DNA of 56,070 nt, taken from the IMG/VR virus record IMGVR_UViG_3300017598_000787, positions 1 through 56,070 of that record; one strand, written 5' to 3'. The notes beneath the pieces were generated by a model. That model had not been told where the DNA came from. It was given only the letters and a program-made list of their open reading frames with translations, and did not search any database. Position numbers and translations under genes: made by a program. The stretch comes from a virus. The stretch's first letter is position 1, and every line of letters begins with the position of its first letter. Of the stretch, positions 24,530 to 36,500 are shown piece after piece.

Positions 24530-27500
24530 CCTTTTTATTGAATGCCCGTTTTAACTTTTCTATCCGTTTTTTAATTTTCTCTTTTCCTTTTTCGGTTTTT
24601 GCCCGTTTTAAAAGGGTGTTCAGTTTTTTTATTCTCGATTCATATTTTTTCGCAGATGTATAAAGCGTGTACACTTTATTCTTGCGTAATTTCTTTTTCT
24701 TTGCCGGATACTCTTTTGCCTGTTCATGCAATCTATATATATAGGTTATGTTAGATCTATAATCAGTTGTGACTTTATATTCTGATTGAGAGCCCAAAAC
24801 TCTTCTAAGCCCAGGTATTTTTGAAGTCTTTAGATCCCCGGACAACGCCCTGATTGGCAGGGAAACTGTATCCGATAGGAATCGTCCGGCCCCGCCTGTA
24901 AAAGTGTCCCAGACTAAATCAAGCGTTTCGGGAGACACATCAACCATGCCGGGTTTTACTTTATTTCCACCGCTGATTGTATTCGCAGCTTTGGCCAGCA
25001 TCTTAGATGTTGGTCTGACAGATCCCCAGTATTTTTCAGAGTCTGGTTCTGGTGTTCGTGAAAACGGGTTGCCCTCTGGCATTAATGGAGAACCAAAAAA
25101 TGTTTTGTTTTCACCAACCTGGACAAACGGATCTCCGACGGTTGGCGATAAAGTTTGCAGGACAGTAGCAGATTGCAACGGGTTAAATGCATCCAGGGCA
25201 GTTGCTAACATTCGGCTTGCACCATCCAGTGGGCTATAATCATCTTTTATCGCAAGATCACCAATCTCAGTACCTAACGCCCAGAATACATTATATCCCC
25301 AGGGCAATGGTATTTTAGCATACTTACCCTTAGTCCCGGGTATCATAAAGATCATGTTTCTTGCTTTCAGGTAATCGTCAACCTGATCATAGTATGGTAT
25401 ATCGTCTTCATCATCGCCGCCCAGTGACCTATTCGCAATGGCCAATATGGTTGCCAGCCCCATGGTGCCACCCAAAATTTTAGCCATTTTCTTAGGGTTA
25501 TTTTTAATCGTTTTAAAAATCCGGGTTGATCCCTGGATGCCTGCATTTGCAAAAAGGTAAAGACTATTTATGACAGGGCCGTAAGCACCTTTCTGGTTAA
25601 AGTTTACAGTCAAACCCTTTGCCATGATTGCGGCCTTTGCCTCTGACATACCAGAATCAATACCGGCCTTAAATGTGGACAGCCTGACCGCATTTTCAAC
25701 AATCGAGTTATAGTCCTCGACAAGCTCAACCAATTTAGCGGCCGCTTTTTTGGTCTTATGTCCTTCCCGGAATAAATCTATCTGGCTTTCAAGTTTCGCG
25801 GCCTTTGTTTCAATATCCTTACCGTAATCGATCCAGCCTATCTTTGCCCCGGATGATTCGTATCGCTTGACTATACTCACCCACTCATGGGAGCCGTCAC
25901 CCTGCATGGAACTGTAAAGACCCTTCATAGCTTTTGGGACATTCTTAAATATCGTTTTCCTCATGTTCGATACTTCTGTATCGGTCAAATTAAAAGCAGC
26001 GGTTTGAAGGTCACGCGCAAGGTTAGAGAAAATAAATTCAGGGTTCCATGTGGTGTTTACTGCGGCAAGTCTTCGGTTTAATTTACCCAAAGCATTTACA
26101 ATCGGACCTGAATTGTGATCATTCCCCTGGATAATATCAAGTATCCGCATGGCATGTATATTGTTTGGACTGGCTGAGACTATATAAACCTTACCATCAG
26201 TTTTAACTTTTATCTTTGGTTCGTCCTTACCAATAAAAAACGCTGGCCTTCTTTCGATATTACCTGACCCGTCATATGTAGCGACTGTTTTGGGTTCTTC
26301 AAAACTCAGGAAGTCTTTGTTCGGGTTCATTTTTATGAACTTGATAAAAGCCGATGCGACCTCTGCTTTTTTGGCATTTATGATTTTTTTCTCATGATTC
26401 ACAAAACCATTCGCCAGAAGATGGACCGCTCTTTTTGTGGACCCGCCCCTGGGATTTACATCAGAACCTAAATTTGTGACACCACCCCCGATACCTTTAA
26501 AAGCGCGTTTCTTTTCATACCCTTCCCTGAACAGTGGAGCATAATAATCGAAAGTACCCTTGATAGCATTATATTCTTCATCTGACAGTCGGCCTGCATC
26601 ATGGGATATTTCAAGACCTTCAGCGTTCATTGCGTCGTACAGCTTTGCAATTTTAGCCATGGTTTTGTTGTCTTTCCACTTGTCAGAAATCTCTTTGGCT
26701 TCATTGTCTCTTGGGTCAATGTGGCCGTCAGTCATGCCTGAAGGTTTCGCGCTAAAAGTTTCCCATTTGTCTCTGACATCGAATTCTCTATCGATCTTAT
26801 CAACTATCTTTTTATGATATGCTATCGATTTTTCAGCTTTTTCAATCTGGCTTTCAGATAGTGGAGAATCAAGCTTTGATTCAGCCCTCATTAATTTTTG
26901 GTTGGCAGCTGCAAAGGTTTCTTCAATTGTACCCAATTCAGATTCTAGGAGGTCTAAATAACTCTCCTGAATCTCATTGGTTGGGAATTGCATCAACTCA
27001 AAATCAGCGTCCATTTCTGCAATCTTATTTTTGAGGCTGTCCCCTCTTTGTGCATCTGCCAGCTTTCTCAGGTAATGCCGCGCATTGGTCAACCTTAACC
27101 TGGCATTGGCCTCTGGTGCATGACGGGCATAAAGGAACTCGTCAACCAACTCCACGGTTAGTTTCCCAAGGCCAATAAGTTGCTTGATTGGCTTGAAATA
27201 TTTTTCTTCTGCTTTATCGATATCACCCTTGGCTTTACTGACTCTTAATTGTTCCTTTAATCTAAAGTCTGCGGCTTCTGGGATATCCTTTTTAATTGCT
27301 TTGTAAAGCTTTGATACCGGACTAAGCTCATCAACAATATTATGCTTGAAATCTTCAACAAAGCTTGAATTGTCCTCTATTGAAAAACCATCGTGTCCAA
27401 GATCTTCGGAGGTTTGATACCTGATATCAGGGTTGTTTTTATCCCATGTGCCTTTGTTGTGGATGGATTTTATTTGGGCGTTATTCGCTGCATCTGGACG

Positions 27501-30500
27501 TACAATTATCCATTTGTCTTCTCCTGATAAATATTCTTTAGCAGACTCGTCTACACTTAACCCTTTGAAGATGTCATTTTTATTTATTATCTTAAAATTT
27601 TCCCTCACGACATCTGGGAGTTCATCTGCTCTTTCTTTTTCCATCCATTGATGGAAAATATGATCTACCATTTCTAAATGTTTCTGTTGCTTAATAGATG
27701 CTTTTTCATACGCCTTTTGCATCACTTTTATATTTTTATCGTAAGCTTCTTTGTATAATATCTTAGCTGATGGAGACTTGTCAGACCAGACCACTATGAC
27801 ACCATCATGACCACCATTATCCAATACAGAGATAAGGCTATCTACATCTTTTGTTTTTCCCTCAACAAATTTAGAAAACTTTTTACCAGAAATAACATAA
27901 GGGTTGTCGAGCCTGATGTGCGCATCTATAATCCCAGCACCTTCAACAATCTCTCCATCTAAAATACTATCATGAAGAAATTCGTCATATTCATCTTCTT
28001 GATTCAGATTTTCTACATCGTAACCTGTCGCATATTCAGATGCAATATACCGATCTGTTGTGAAATAATGCCCGATTCTATTATTTTCAGCACTCCCGTA
28101 TATCCCACTTCCGGTCATTTCTGCACTAAACTTGTTTAAACCACCTGCTGAAAAACTTCCATGAGATGCTTTTAATAAAACCGGTTCTCCTGTTTTATAT
28201 TTGCCATTATCTTTAAGCCCTTTACTCCATTTTTTAAATGCCTTGGTTGCTGTGTTCTTGACTGTTTGGAAGGAGGAGGTACTACTTTGCACACCTGCGC
28301 CCGGTGTGCTGGATGGTTTAGGGGATAGAAATTTATCTCTTGTTTTTTTAGATGCACCAGTGAGGATGATGTTTATATCTTTATTGTCGCCAATACTACC
28401 AGAATAAAGCGTTATTGGGTTATCTTCTTTCCATATTTTTCCACTGTCGCTTGATGAACCAAAAGACCAAGAAGCATATGAATCTTTTTCTAAATTAGTT
28501 ATAATATCGCTTAATGTTGAACCATATTTTCCAGCATCTAGATCAAAACCTGCAACACCGTCATGGTCAACGTGAACCCATTCTTTGGTATGTGGGTCTT
28601 TTCTGACTTCTCCTAGCTTTTCACCACCTTCCCCAAAAAAATGATATAAATCTTCGTGAATTTCTTCAAATTTTAAACTTTGCCCGAAATCTTGTTGAAC
28701 TGCACCCTCAGGGGAATTGTCTGCTCTCTCCCCCATAAATCCAGACCAACCCCTTTCTAAATCATCGCTTATCCTATCTGAAAAACGAATGTGAATTTGG
28801 CCGTCCTCTATAGGGATGTCTTTTATTTTCTTGAATTTCACTCCACCAGCGGGCGTAACGGGGTTTGATTCAGTGGATATGTTGCCCTTCCCCTTTTTAT
28901 CTGTCACTGAAAACTTGCTACCACTATTCGGCTTAGTTTTCAAGCCATTTCCACGATTAATAGCCTCACTCATAGCATGAGCAATAGCACCTTGAGCCTT
29001 ATCAATATCAACCACATACTGTTCCGCTCTGGTTATAAATGATTTGATTTTAGCCACAACTTTTTTAATTGCGCTGAATAACTTCTGAGACATTGAAGGA
29101 GATTTTTGATTTAACTTTGACCAGAATTCAGGACGTTGAAAGCTATCCCCTGCAAAATCGCCTATAAATTCCTCAAGCAAATCCGCTTCTGATAATTTGG
29201 GCAGGTTCGCAAGTTCACGATTGGTTTGTTCTGTAGCAGCGTAAAGGAAATAATCTTTTTTATTATTTTCAAATTCGCTAACAAGATAATCGTAAAGGTC
29301 AGGGTGATTGTTCTTTATCTGGTGGGTTACTTCATGACCGAGTATACCAATTTCTGGAACACCGGATGAAAGATTGATAAATAATTGATCTGTGCCGGGG
29401 TAGGTAAATCCTGTTATATTGGTATCTGGATCAGAGGTTTTAAAGAATACTGTTTTTAATCCGAGTGCTTTTCCAAGTTTGTTAAGGGTTTTTTGTTTTC
29501 GGTTGGCAGGGATTGTGATTTTTGCTTTTGAGGCATCCCCGATGTTTTCAATCGCTGCATAAAGTCTTTGTCTTGTAATGCTTCCGGTTTTAGATAATAC
29601 CTTATCCCGTTTACTTTTACGCAGGGCATCTTTCTTATCCTTCTTTGATTGAAATAGGGCTTTTAGTTTTTCTTTGCCTGATAGTTTAGCATTTTCCCCA
29701 GTTTTGTCAATTGACTTGCCTTGGAATAAGGGCATGCCTTCTTTCAGGGATTTGGATTTCATTTCTTTGGTTATTTCTAAAGCATGTAGAGTTTCAAGCT
29801 CCCCTTTTTCTTTAGCAATTTTCCTTGTCAAATCATCTAATTCTGCATAATCTGAGTCTTCATATGCCTCATTTGTAAAAACATCAATCTCCCCGACCCG
29901 AGACTTACCCCATGCTTTTTTATTGAAGAATTTATTTACTTCGGCGGGTAGGATCTTGTCATAGAAGGCAAGCATTCCTTCGCCGCCTACTTTGAGATCG
30001 ATACCTGACAAAGATCTCTCCCCATGGCGTTTTTTGTCACCTTCACTATTCTGCATTTTTTGAACAATTTCTTTACCAACAACATCTTCAGCTTCTTCAA
30101 AAGTCATTAGTTCATCGAAAGAGTTTATGCGTTCCCCGTCAATAGTTTGAATATCCATTCTAACTTTACCGGGTCCCGGGGTGAAATATAAAATTTCCTC
30201 TATGTGCTTACTCAAATCATACCGATCAGCCTGTTCTGTACCTTGAGTCCAAGCAATAGTATCAAACCCGTTCTCCGCTGCGTATCTGACCATCCGTTTA
30301 AAAGCGAGCATGGGCCATGTTTTTTTGAATGGGGCGTTGGGTGTAGATTGTGAAATGTTATAGTCATTTACATTTTTAAGAGCATCTTTTACTGCTTCAT
30401 TCTCACTCCTACCCCTACCTATAATGACATCACCGGCAGAATCTATCAAACTTCTACTACCCCGTGAATATTTGCCTGGGCCTTTAACAAACCATTTTTT

Positions 30501-33500
30501 AGTCTTTCTAACTGGATTTATAAACTCGTCTGAGAATGTCCCTGGTTTGACTTTGTTTGCCCATTCAACAAATAGTATTGGGTCCCCTACATTTTCAGTA
30601 TTTGGATCTTTATCAAAATAATCTTGAACAGCATCATCAAGTTTTTCTATCTTTTTTTGCTCGGATTCTGACAATCCGTCATACACTTTACTCAACCCAT
30701 CAATTACAGTGTCATAGTGTTTTTTGAAGTTATTACGGATTGTCTTGGCATTAATCGCCATATTTTTTGAATAGACACGGGTATCTTTTGGTAGTTCAGC
30801 TAATGGTCCTGACGCATACCCTTTCTCCCTACCTCTTTGGTGCCAGTCACTTTGGATTTCCTCAACATGCAGGACTTTTTTACCATCAATCTCACGCTCT
30901 GACATTCGGACATGGGCTAATACATTTGGTTCGTCCCAATGGGGGGATTTGTAATCTTGTTTTAATTTTTCTGCTCTTTTACTTGCTTCTGATATGCTAT
31001 TAAAGCCTGTGAGTTTTTTTAATCCGGATTTAGATGGCAACGTCAGTAAAATCTCTTTGTATTTTTTGCCTCCGGGGAGTTGGTAGTCTGAGAATTTTGT
31101 TTGTTCTTCCGGGGTTCTTATTTCTAAATTTAAGCTTTCGGCAATTTCGTCTGCATAACCTTCATGGACTACTTCTCCAAGGTTACCATCTTTATCTTCT
31201 TCAATTATGTAACTATACCCTTCTGGCCCTCTATCATCAAAATAAAGACCGTCTCCAAGTTCATCGTTAACGTATAGTGATATTTCTTCATGTGCTAAAG
31301 ATCTTTCACTCAAATTTTCACCCTTAACAACTTCCTCAACCTGAACCTGATTCTGATCAAGATAATCAAGAGCTTCTTGTTTTGTGACCTTACCTTTTTT
31401 AGAATCAAGCCATTCATTCAATCCAGACCATTCAAGTTCTTCTTTCTTGAACATGCCCTTTTTAGCCCATGAATTAACTTGAGATTTCATCATTTTTGCA
31501 GGGGCATTATTGAGTTTTTTACTAAGGGTTTCCCGCATTTTGGAATACCACGGGGAATGGTTTTCAGGGGATTGGTTCAAGGTTTGGTATTGAGGTCTTG
31601 TCCCATCTTTTCGATATAAAGTCAAAGCCCCAACAGAAGAACCAGATGTAAATGTATCAAGATGGGCGTTGATCGCGTGATACATCTTGACAACAGCATC
31701 TTTTACCTTTTTGTATGCGCTACCAAGTTTACCAGCAACTTTTCCTGAAAAATCTTTAAGGGACATCCCTGCTTTGTAAATACCTGTAACAAGATCTTCA
31801 AGAATATATGCCCTACCGTCTTCTGATGTTACCTTGGTATTTGTCTTCCCTATTGCTTCCCGGATTGTTGTCTTCTCACCCCGACCATCCCCAGACGCAT
31901 CCTCAAACTCCTTCGCTAACCCTGGTATATCTCCCTTAACCGTCGCGCCCATGTCTTTCATGCGTTGGGTTACACGCGATGCCAAATCGTTGTCAAACTC
32001 TATATTCTTGGCATAAATCCAAACGGTTTTGGGTTTCCCAACAACCCCATATCGGGCTGATCTACCGGAAACCTGGGCAACACCGCTTGCTTTCCATGGG
32101 AGATTTAAATTTATTTGGGTTGTAGGATGATCACCGACTGTGTCATGAAGACTGAGCCCAGTGCCGCCTTTTGCCATAGTTGCAACCAAAACCTTTTTGT
32201 TCCCCTTACGCCATTGTGATAAGTTCTTATGAGCCTTGATATCACTAACCGCGCCAGTGTATATAGCTACATTTTCTTCACCGAATGCTTCAACAATTTT
32301 TGATTGTGTTGGTTCTAAGGTAAGGACATCAAACCCTGCATCTTGGATTGCCTTCGCTGCGTTATATGTTACTTTGCTATATGGAGGTTTTTTATCTCGC
32401 AAATCCCGTGGTGTTTGTTCCCACATATCATATGCTGTAATAATACTGTCCGTATCAATCCGCCGTTCAGCTTTAGTTTCAACAAAAATAATTGGGTTTC
32501 GGCCTTCCTTTATTGCAGATTTAGCAGCGGCGATAGCCTGGTCAAGTTTACTTGCCTCAAGTATCCGTTTTCTAAGGTTCACACCATAAGCTGCCAATTG
32601 CCCCTTTTGTTTACCAGGGAGATTATCCATCGCATAATCAAAAGCATTTGTTATGCTGGTATACATACTCACATAATCAGCATCAACCGAGACTTTACTT
32701 ACTTTGACTTCTGATGTTTTAGGATCAAGTTGCATGTCTCGCTGAGTCATCACACCTTTATCTATAAGCCAGTTCCTTGCATCAATAGCGTTTTGTTCAG
32801 AACCCTGACCAGGCCAAACCAAAAACTTGTTGTTTCTGAACTGGCTGGTGTATGCACCATGGTCAATTGCCCAGTCCCAATGACCACTAAAAAAAATATT
32901 TGTCGGTTCAAGGTATGCGGCCTCAACTGGGTTTTCAAATGGTGTGGCTGAAGCAAATATTGAAAATTTTGACTGTTCAATGAAAAGGTTTGCTCTTTTC
33001 CCGACAGCGGATTTCACATTTTTAATATTTTGACTCTCATCAAAAATCAATGCGTCATACGATGCTGGAGTCGTTTTGCGTAGTTTCGCGTATGTGATGA
33101 ATTCAACATTTTTTATATCAAATGCGGAAAGATCTTTCTTGAGTTGGTTGACCAATCCATTATTCATCGTCACATAGAGTATCTTTTTTGCACCATTGCG
33201 CTGCAATTCCTGCATAGCACCACCAAGTACAAATGACTTTCCTGTACCAGCCTCATTCGCAAGGAGAAAAATGCCGGTCTTTTCATTATGCGCTTTTACT
33301 ATCCTTGCAATATCATCGACTTGTTCGTTTAAAACTTTTTGGGGAATTCCGAATTCTTTCCCTTTGTTGATCGCAGCTATTGTGTCTGTTTGGACATACC
33401 TTTCAGGATCATCAAGAGTTCCCATTTTGTGGGTTCCCTTTTTTCTAACAGATCCGGCCACCCCGGGTGATCGTCCATCCAGATTTTCATCACTTGTTCC

Positions 33501-36500
33501 TCGATCTCCGGGTGTTTTTTCACTATCTGGTTGTAATATTCCATGTTTATCTCTGAGTGCCTTGGCGATATTTTTTGTTGGGTCATGATCAAACCTCCAT
33601 TGTTTTTGTTTCCACCTTGCACCAACCCCTTTTAACAAATCTTTATTTTCAAAGGTTCCTTTTCCAGACCCTTTGTCGTACCATTTTTTTTTCTGAGAAA
33701 CACCCCATGTAAGTCCATCCTGTTCTACAAACAGACCGAAATCAGAAAGGATTTTAACATCGCCATCATCTGTCTTATCATCTGTTTTGTCTGAGGCCGT
33801 GTCAACCTCTTTAATGTCCTTGCCATCTGTCATACCAGAGGCATCAAACCCAGGATAATATCTTGCTGCCTCATACCATGATCTAAGATATGGTTTAACG
33901 ACATCACCGATATCCTTTATCATTGCCTTGGAATATGCAGTAAAACTTCTGGCACCTGATTCAATATGATAGCCAGCGATCTGAATGCCAGCCTGGACAA
34001 TCTCAGGATCAAGGCCGGAATTTAACTGATTCCCTGACAGTTTCTGTCTGAGGATTTCCCTGGCTTTATCTGCGGCCTCTTTAGTGAAGACCTTGTTGTT
34101 AGATCCGTAATCACTTGAGAATTTTTCTGTTTTCTTTGGGGATTTTTTAATTGTCCTTTTTTTACTATCACGCTTATCAAGAGTCTTTTGAATTTTCCCT
34201 TTCAGGGATATTGACTCTTCCCAAAAATCTGAAGGAGATTTAAACCCAGCCTCTTCCATTTGCCTTATAGACTGGTCAACGGTCACAGCACCGCTTTCTG
34301 GCATAAGACGCAGTAAATTTTCTTCAAATCCCTCTGCTGATTCATGCTCCCATGCTGATTTTGCCAACCATTTTAGATGGATAGGAATTTTTGTTTTTGG
34401 GTTCGGGTAGTTGTATTCCTTTTTAGGAGTGGATTCAGATTTTTGTTCTTCCGTAGCTTCTGTGAATCCATTCTTTTGAGCATAATCAGCAAGAGCGGTT
34501 TCCGCCTCTTCTTTGGTATCATACCAATATCTTTGGTCTGTTTTCCCCCTGATATTCCTTCCACGTTTCTTTAAGTCATCTGTCTTAAAGAAGGTATATC
34601 CACCGTCTTTCTGCCATCCTTTTTGAACATGGACAAGTTTTCCTGATTGTGGGTCGTGGTAAATTTTAGGTTCACCGGTGGTTTGTTCAGTGGATATGTC
34701 GCCCTTCCCCTTTTTATCTGTCACTGTTTCTGGAATAACAGAATCTTGATTTTCTAACAACACTTTATCAGCGTTTTGTCTTATCTGGATGTTTTTAACA
34801 GGGTGCCATTGATCTTTATACTTGAATTCCCAATTGCCGACCTTAACACCGTTATAACTATTCTCACCACTGACCCTGCGATATTGTTTTCCGTCTATCT
34901 CTACCTCACCCTTCTCCACCACTTGCTCTTGAGGTATTTCTTCAAGTTCTGCTTTAACATCTTCAAGGGAAACTGTTTCTTCTCCGCTTGCCTCAAATTC
35001 CTCTTGGGCTTTCTGAGCATCTTGTATGTCTTCTATGTCTTCTTGGGTTGGATTGTCTTCAATATTTAAGCTTTCCTGAGTACCATCAACAGCACTATCG
35101 GGTAATGTCTCTGTATCGGGTTGTTTTGCCCCTTCAACGGTCTGGCTCAAAATCCCAGGCTCTGGACCTTTTTTAATAGCCTCAACGTCAATCTGTTCAA
35201 AAACATCAACAGTTTTAGTCACACCATCTTTTAGTACAACATCACCAAATGGTGTATCAGCTTCTTGGACCGTAAATTCGTCTTTAACACCATCGACAGT
35301 AGCAATAATTTTATCGCCTATATCCAGATCGCCGGCTGGGATCTTTTGTGATCCTAATAAATCAAATCCTTTTTTCTCAAGGTCGTCAGCTTCTTCTTGC
35401 GCTACAAATTCTCCTGTTTCGCCTGCATTTTCATTCGCTGCTTTTTCGATATGCCTGTATAAGTCTTCCTGGTTAGGATTTAATTTTTTCCCGCTTTTAA
35501 TGTTATTAAATACAGCATTTAGTTGTACTCTTGAATAGACTCTTTTTTTACCGTTTTTATCTAAATAAGTAGGCAGATCCTGCATCCATTTTGGTGAATT
35601 CGCACCATACGGAATTGTTTCATACTGTTCACCATGTTCTTGAGTAACACCTTTAGTTTCAGTGGTATTTACTTCGTTTTGCATGGTATCTAATTTTTGT
35701 GAAAAAAGAGCTGACTCCTGGTCTATTTTTTGCTGCTGTTTCTTATACTCATCTTGATTTGTTTCAGGCACATCAACTTTACGGGCTTGCCACTTATCTA
35801 TTAGTTCAATTTTTGTCGGCTGGCCATAATGTGCATTCCATTCATCTTCTGTTGTGGTTGTTTCAGGCACTTCAATAGGTGGTCCTAAAATCCCCTGTTC
35901 TTTTTTCATATCAGATATTAAGCCACCAACGTATTCAGATTCTGTCATTGGCGGTAAATCTTCGGTCAACTCTGCAGCATTCTGGAATGGATCAGATGGA
36001 GTATCACCCACATCAAGATCTAATGGTAATTCCCCTGGCATCGTGTAGCCTGGAGTGGATACCTTGCCCAGGATGCCATCTATTTGCTTGTTGGCCTCGT
36101 CTATGGCATCATCCGCGGTCTTGGCTTTTAAAATCCCGGTTGCAGTACCGGCGACAGCACCACCGCCAGCACCCAAGGAAGTTAAGACAACAGTTTGGGG
36201 TGCAACCTCTTTAAAAGATTCAAGCATATCACCCGGAGAAGTAAAGGACCGCTTATCACCATCTGACAACCCGGCTTCAATTTCAGTATTGTGCTGCCCG
36301 GTCTGGGTTATGGTTTCGGTTCCAAGCTCTGTACCGTACATTCCCGCTATTGCACCAAAAATCTTTGTACCAATGGTTTTCCCCAGTGCGGCCTTGAAGA
36401 TGGCCCCGATCCCGGTCATTTGTGCAACATTACCGATTGATTCCGGTATGGCTTCCCACAAACCATGTTTGTTAATTAATGGTTGAGATTGTTCAACAAA

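Noticed and set aside
24904-36486. Many rightward reading frames inside the giant gene
   Set aside because: All lie opposite a continuous 4,213-codon frame with recognisable domains and lack start signals.
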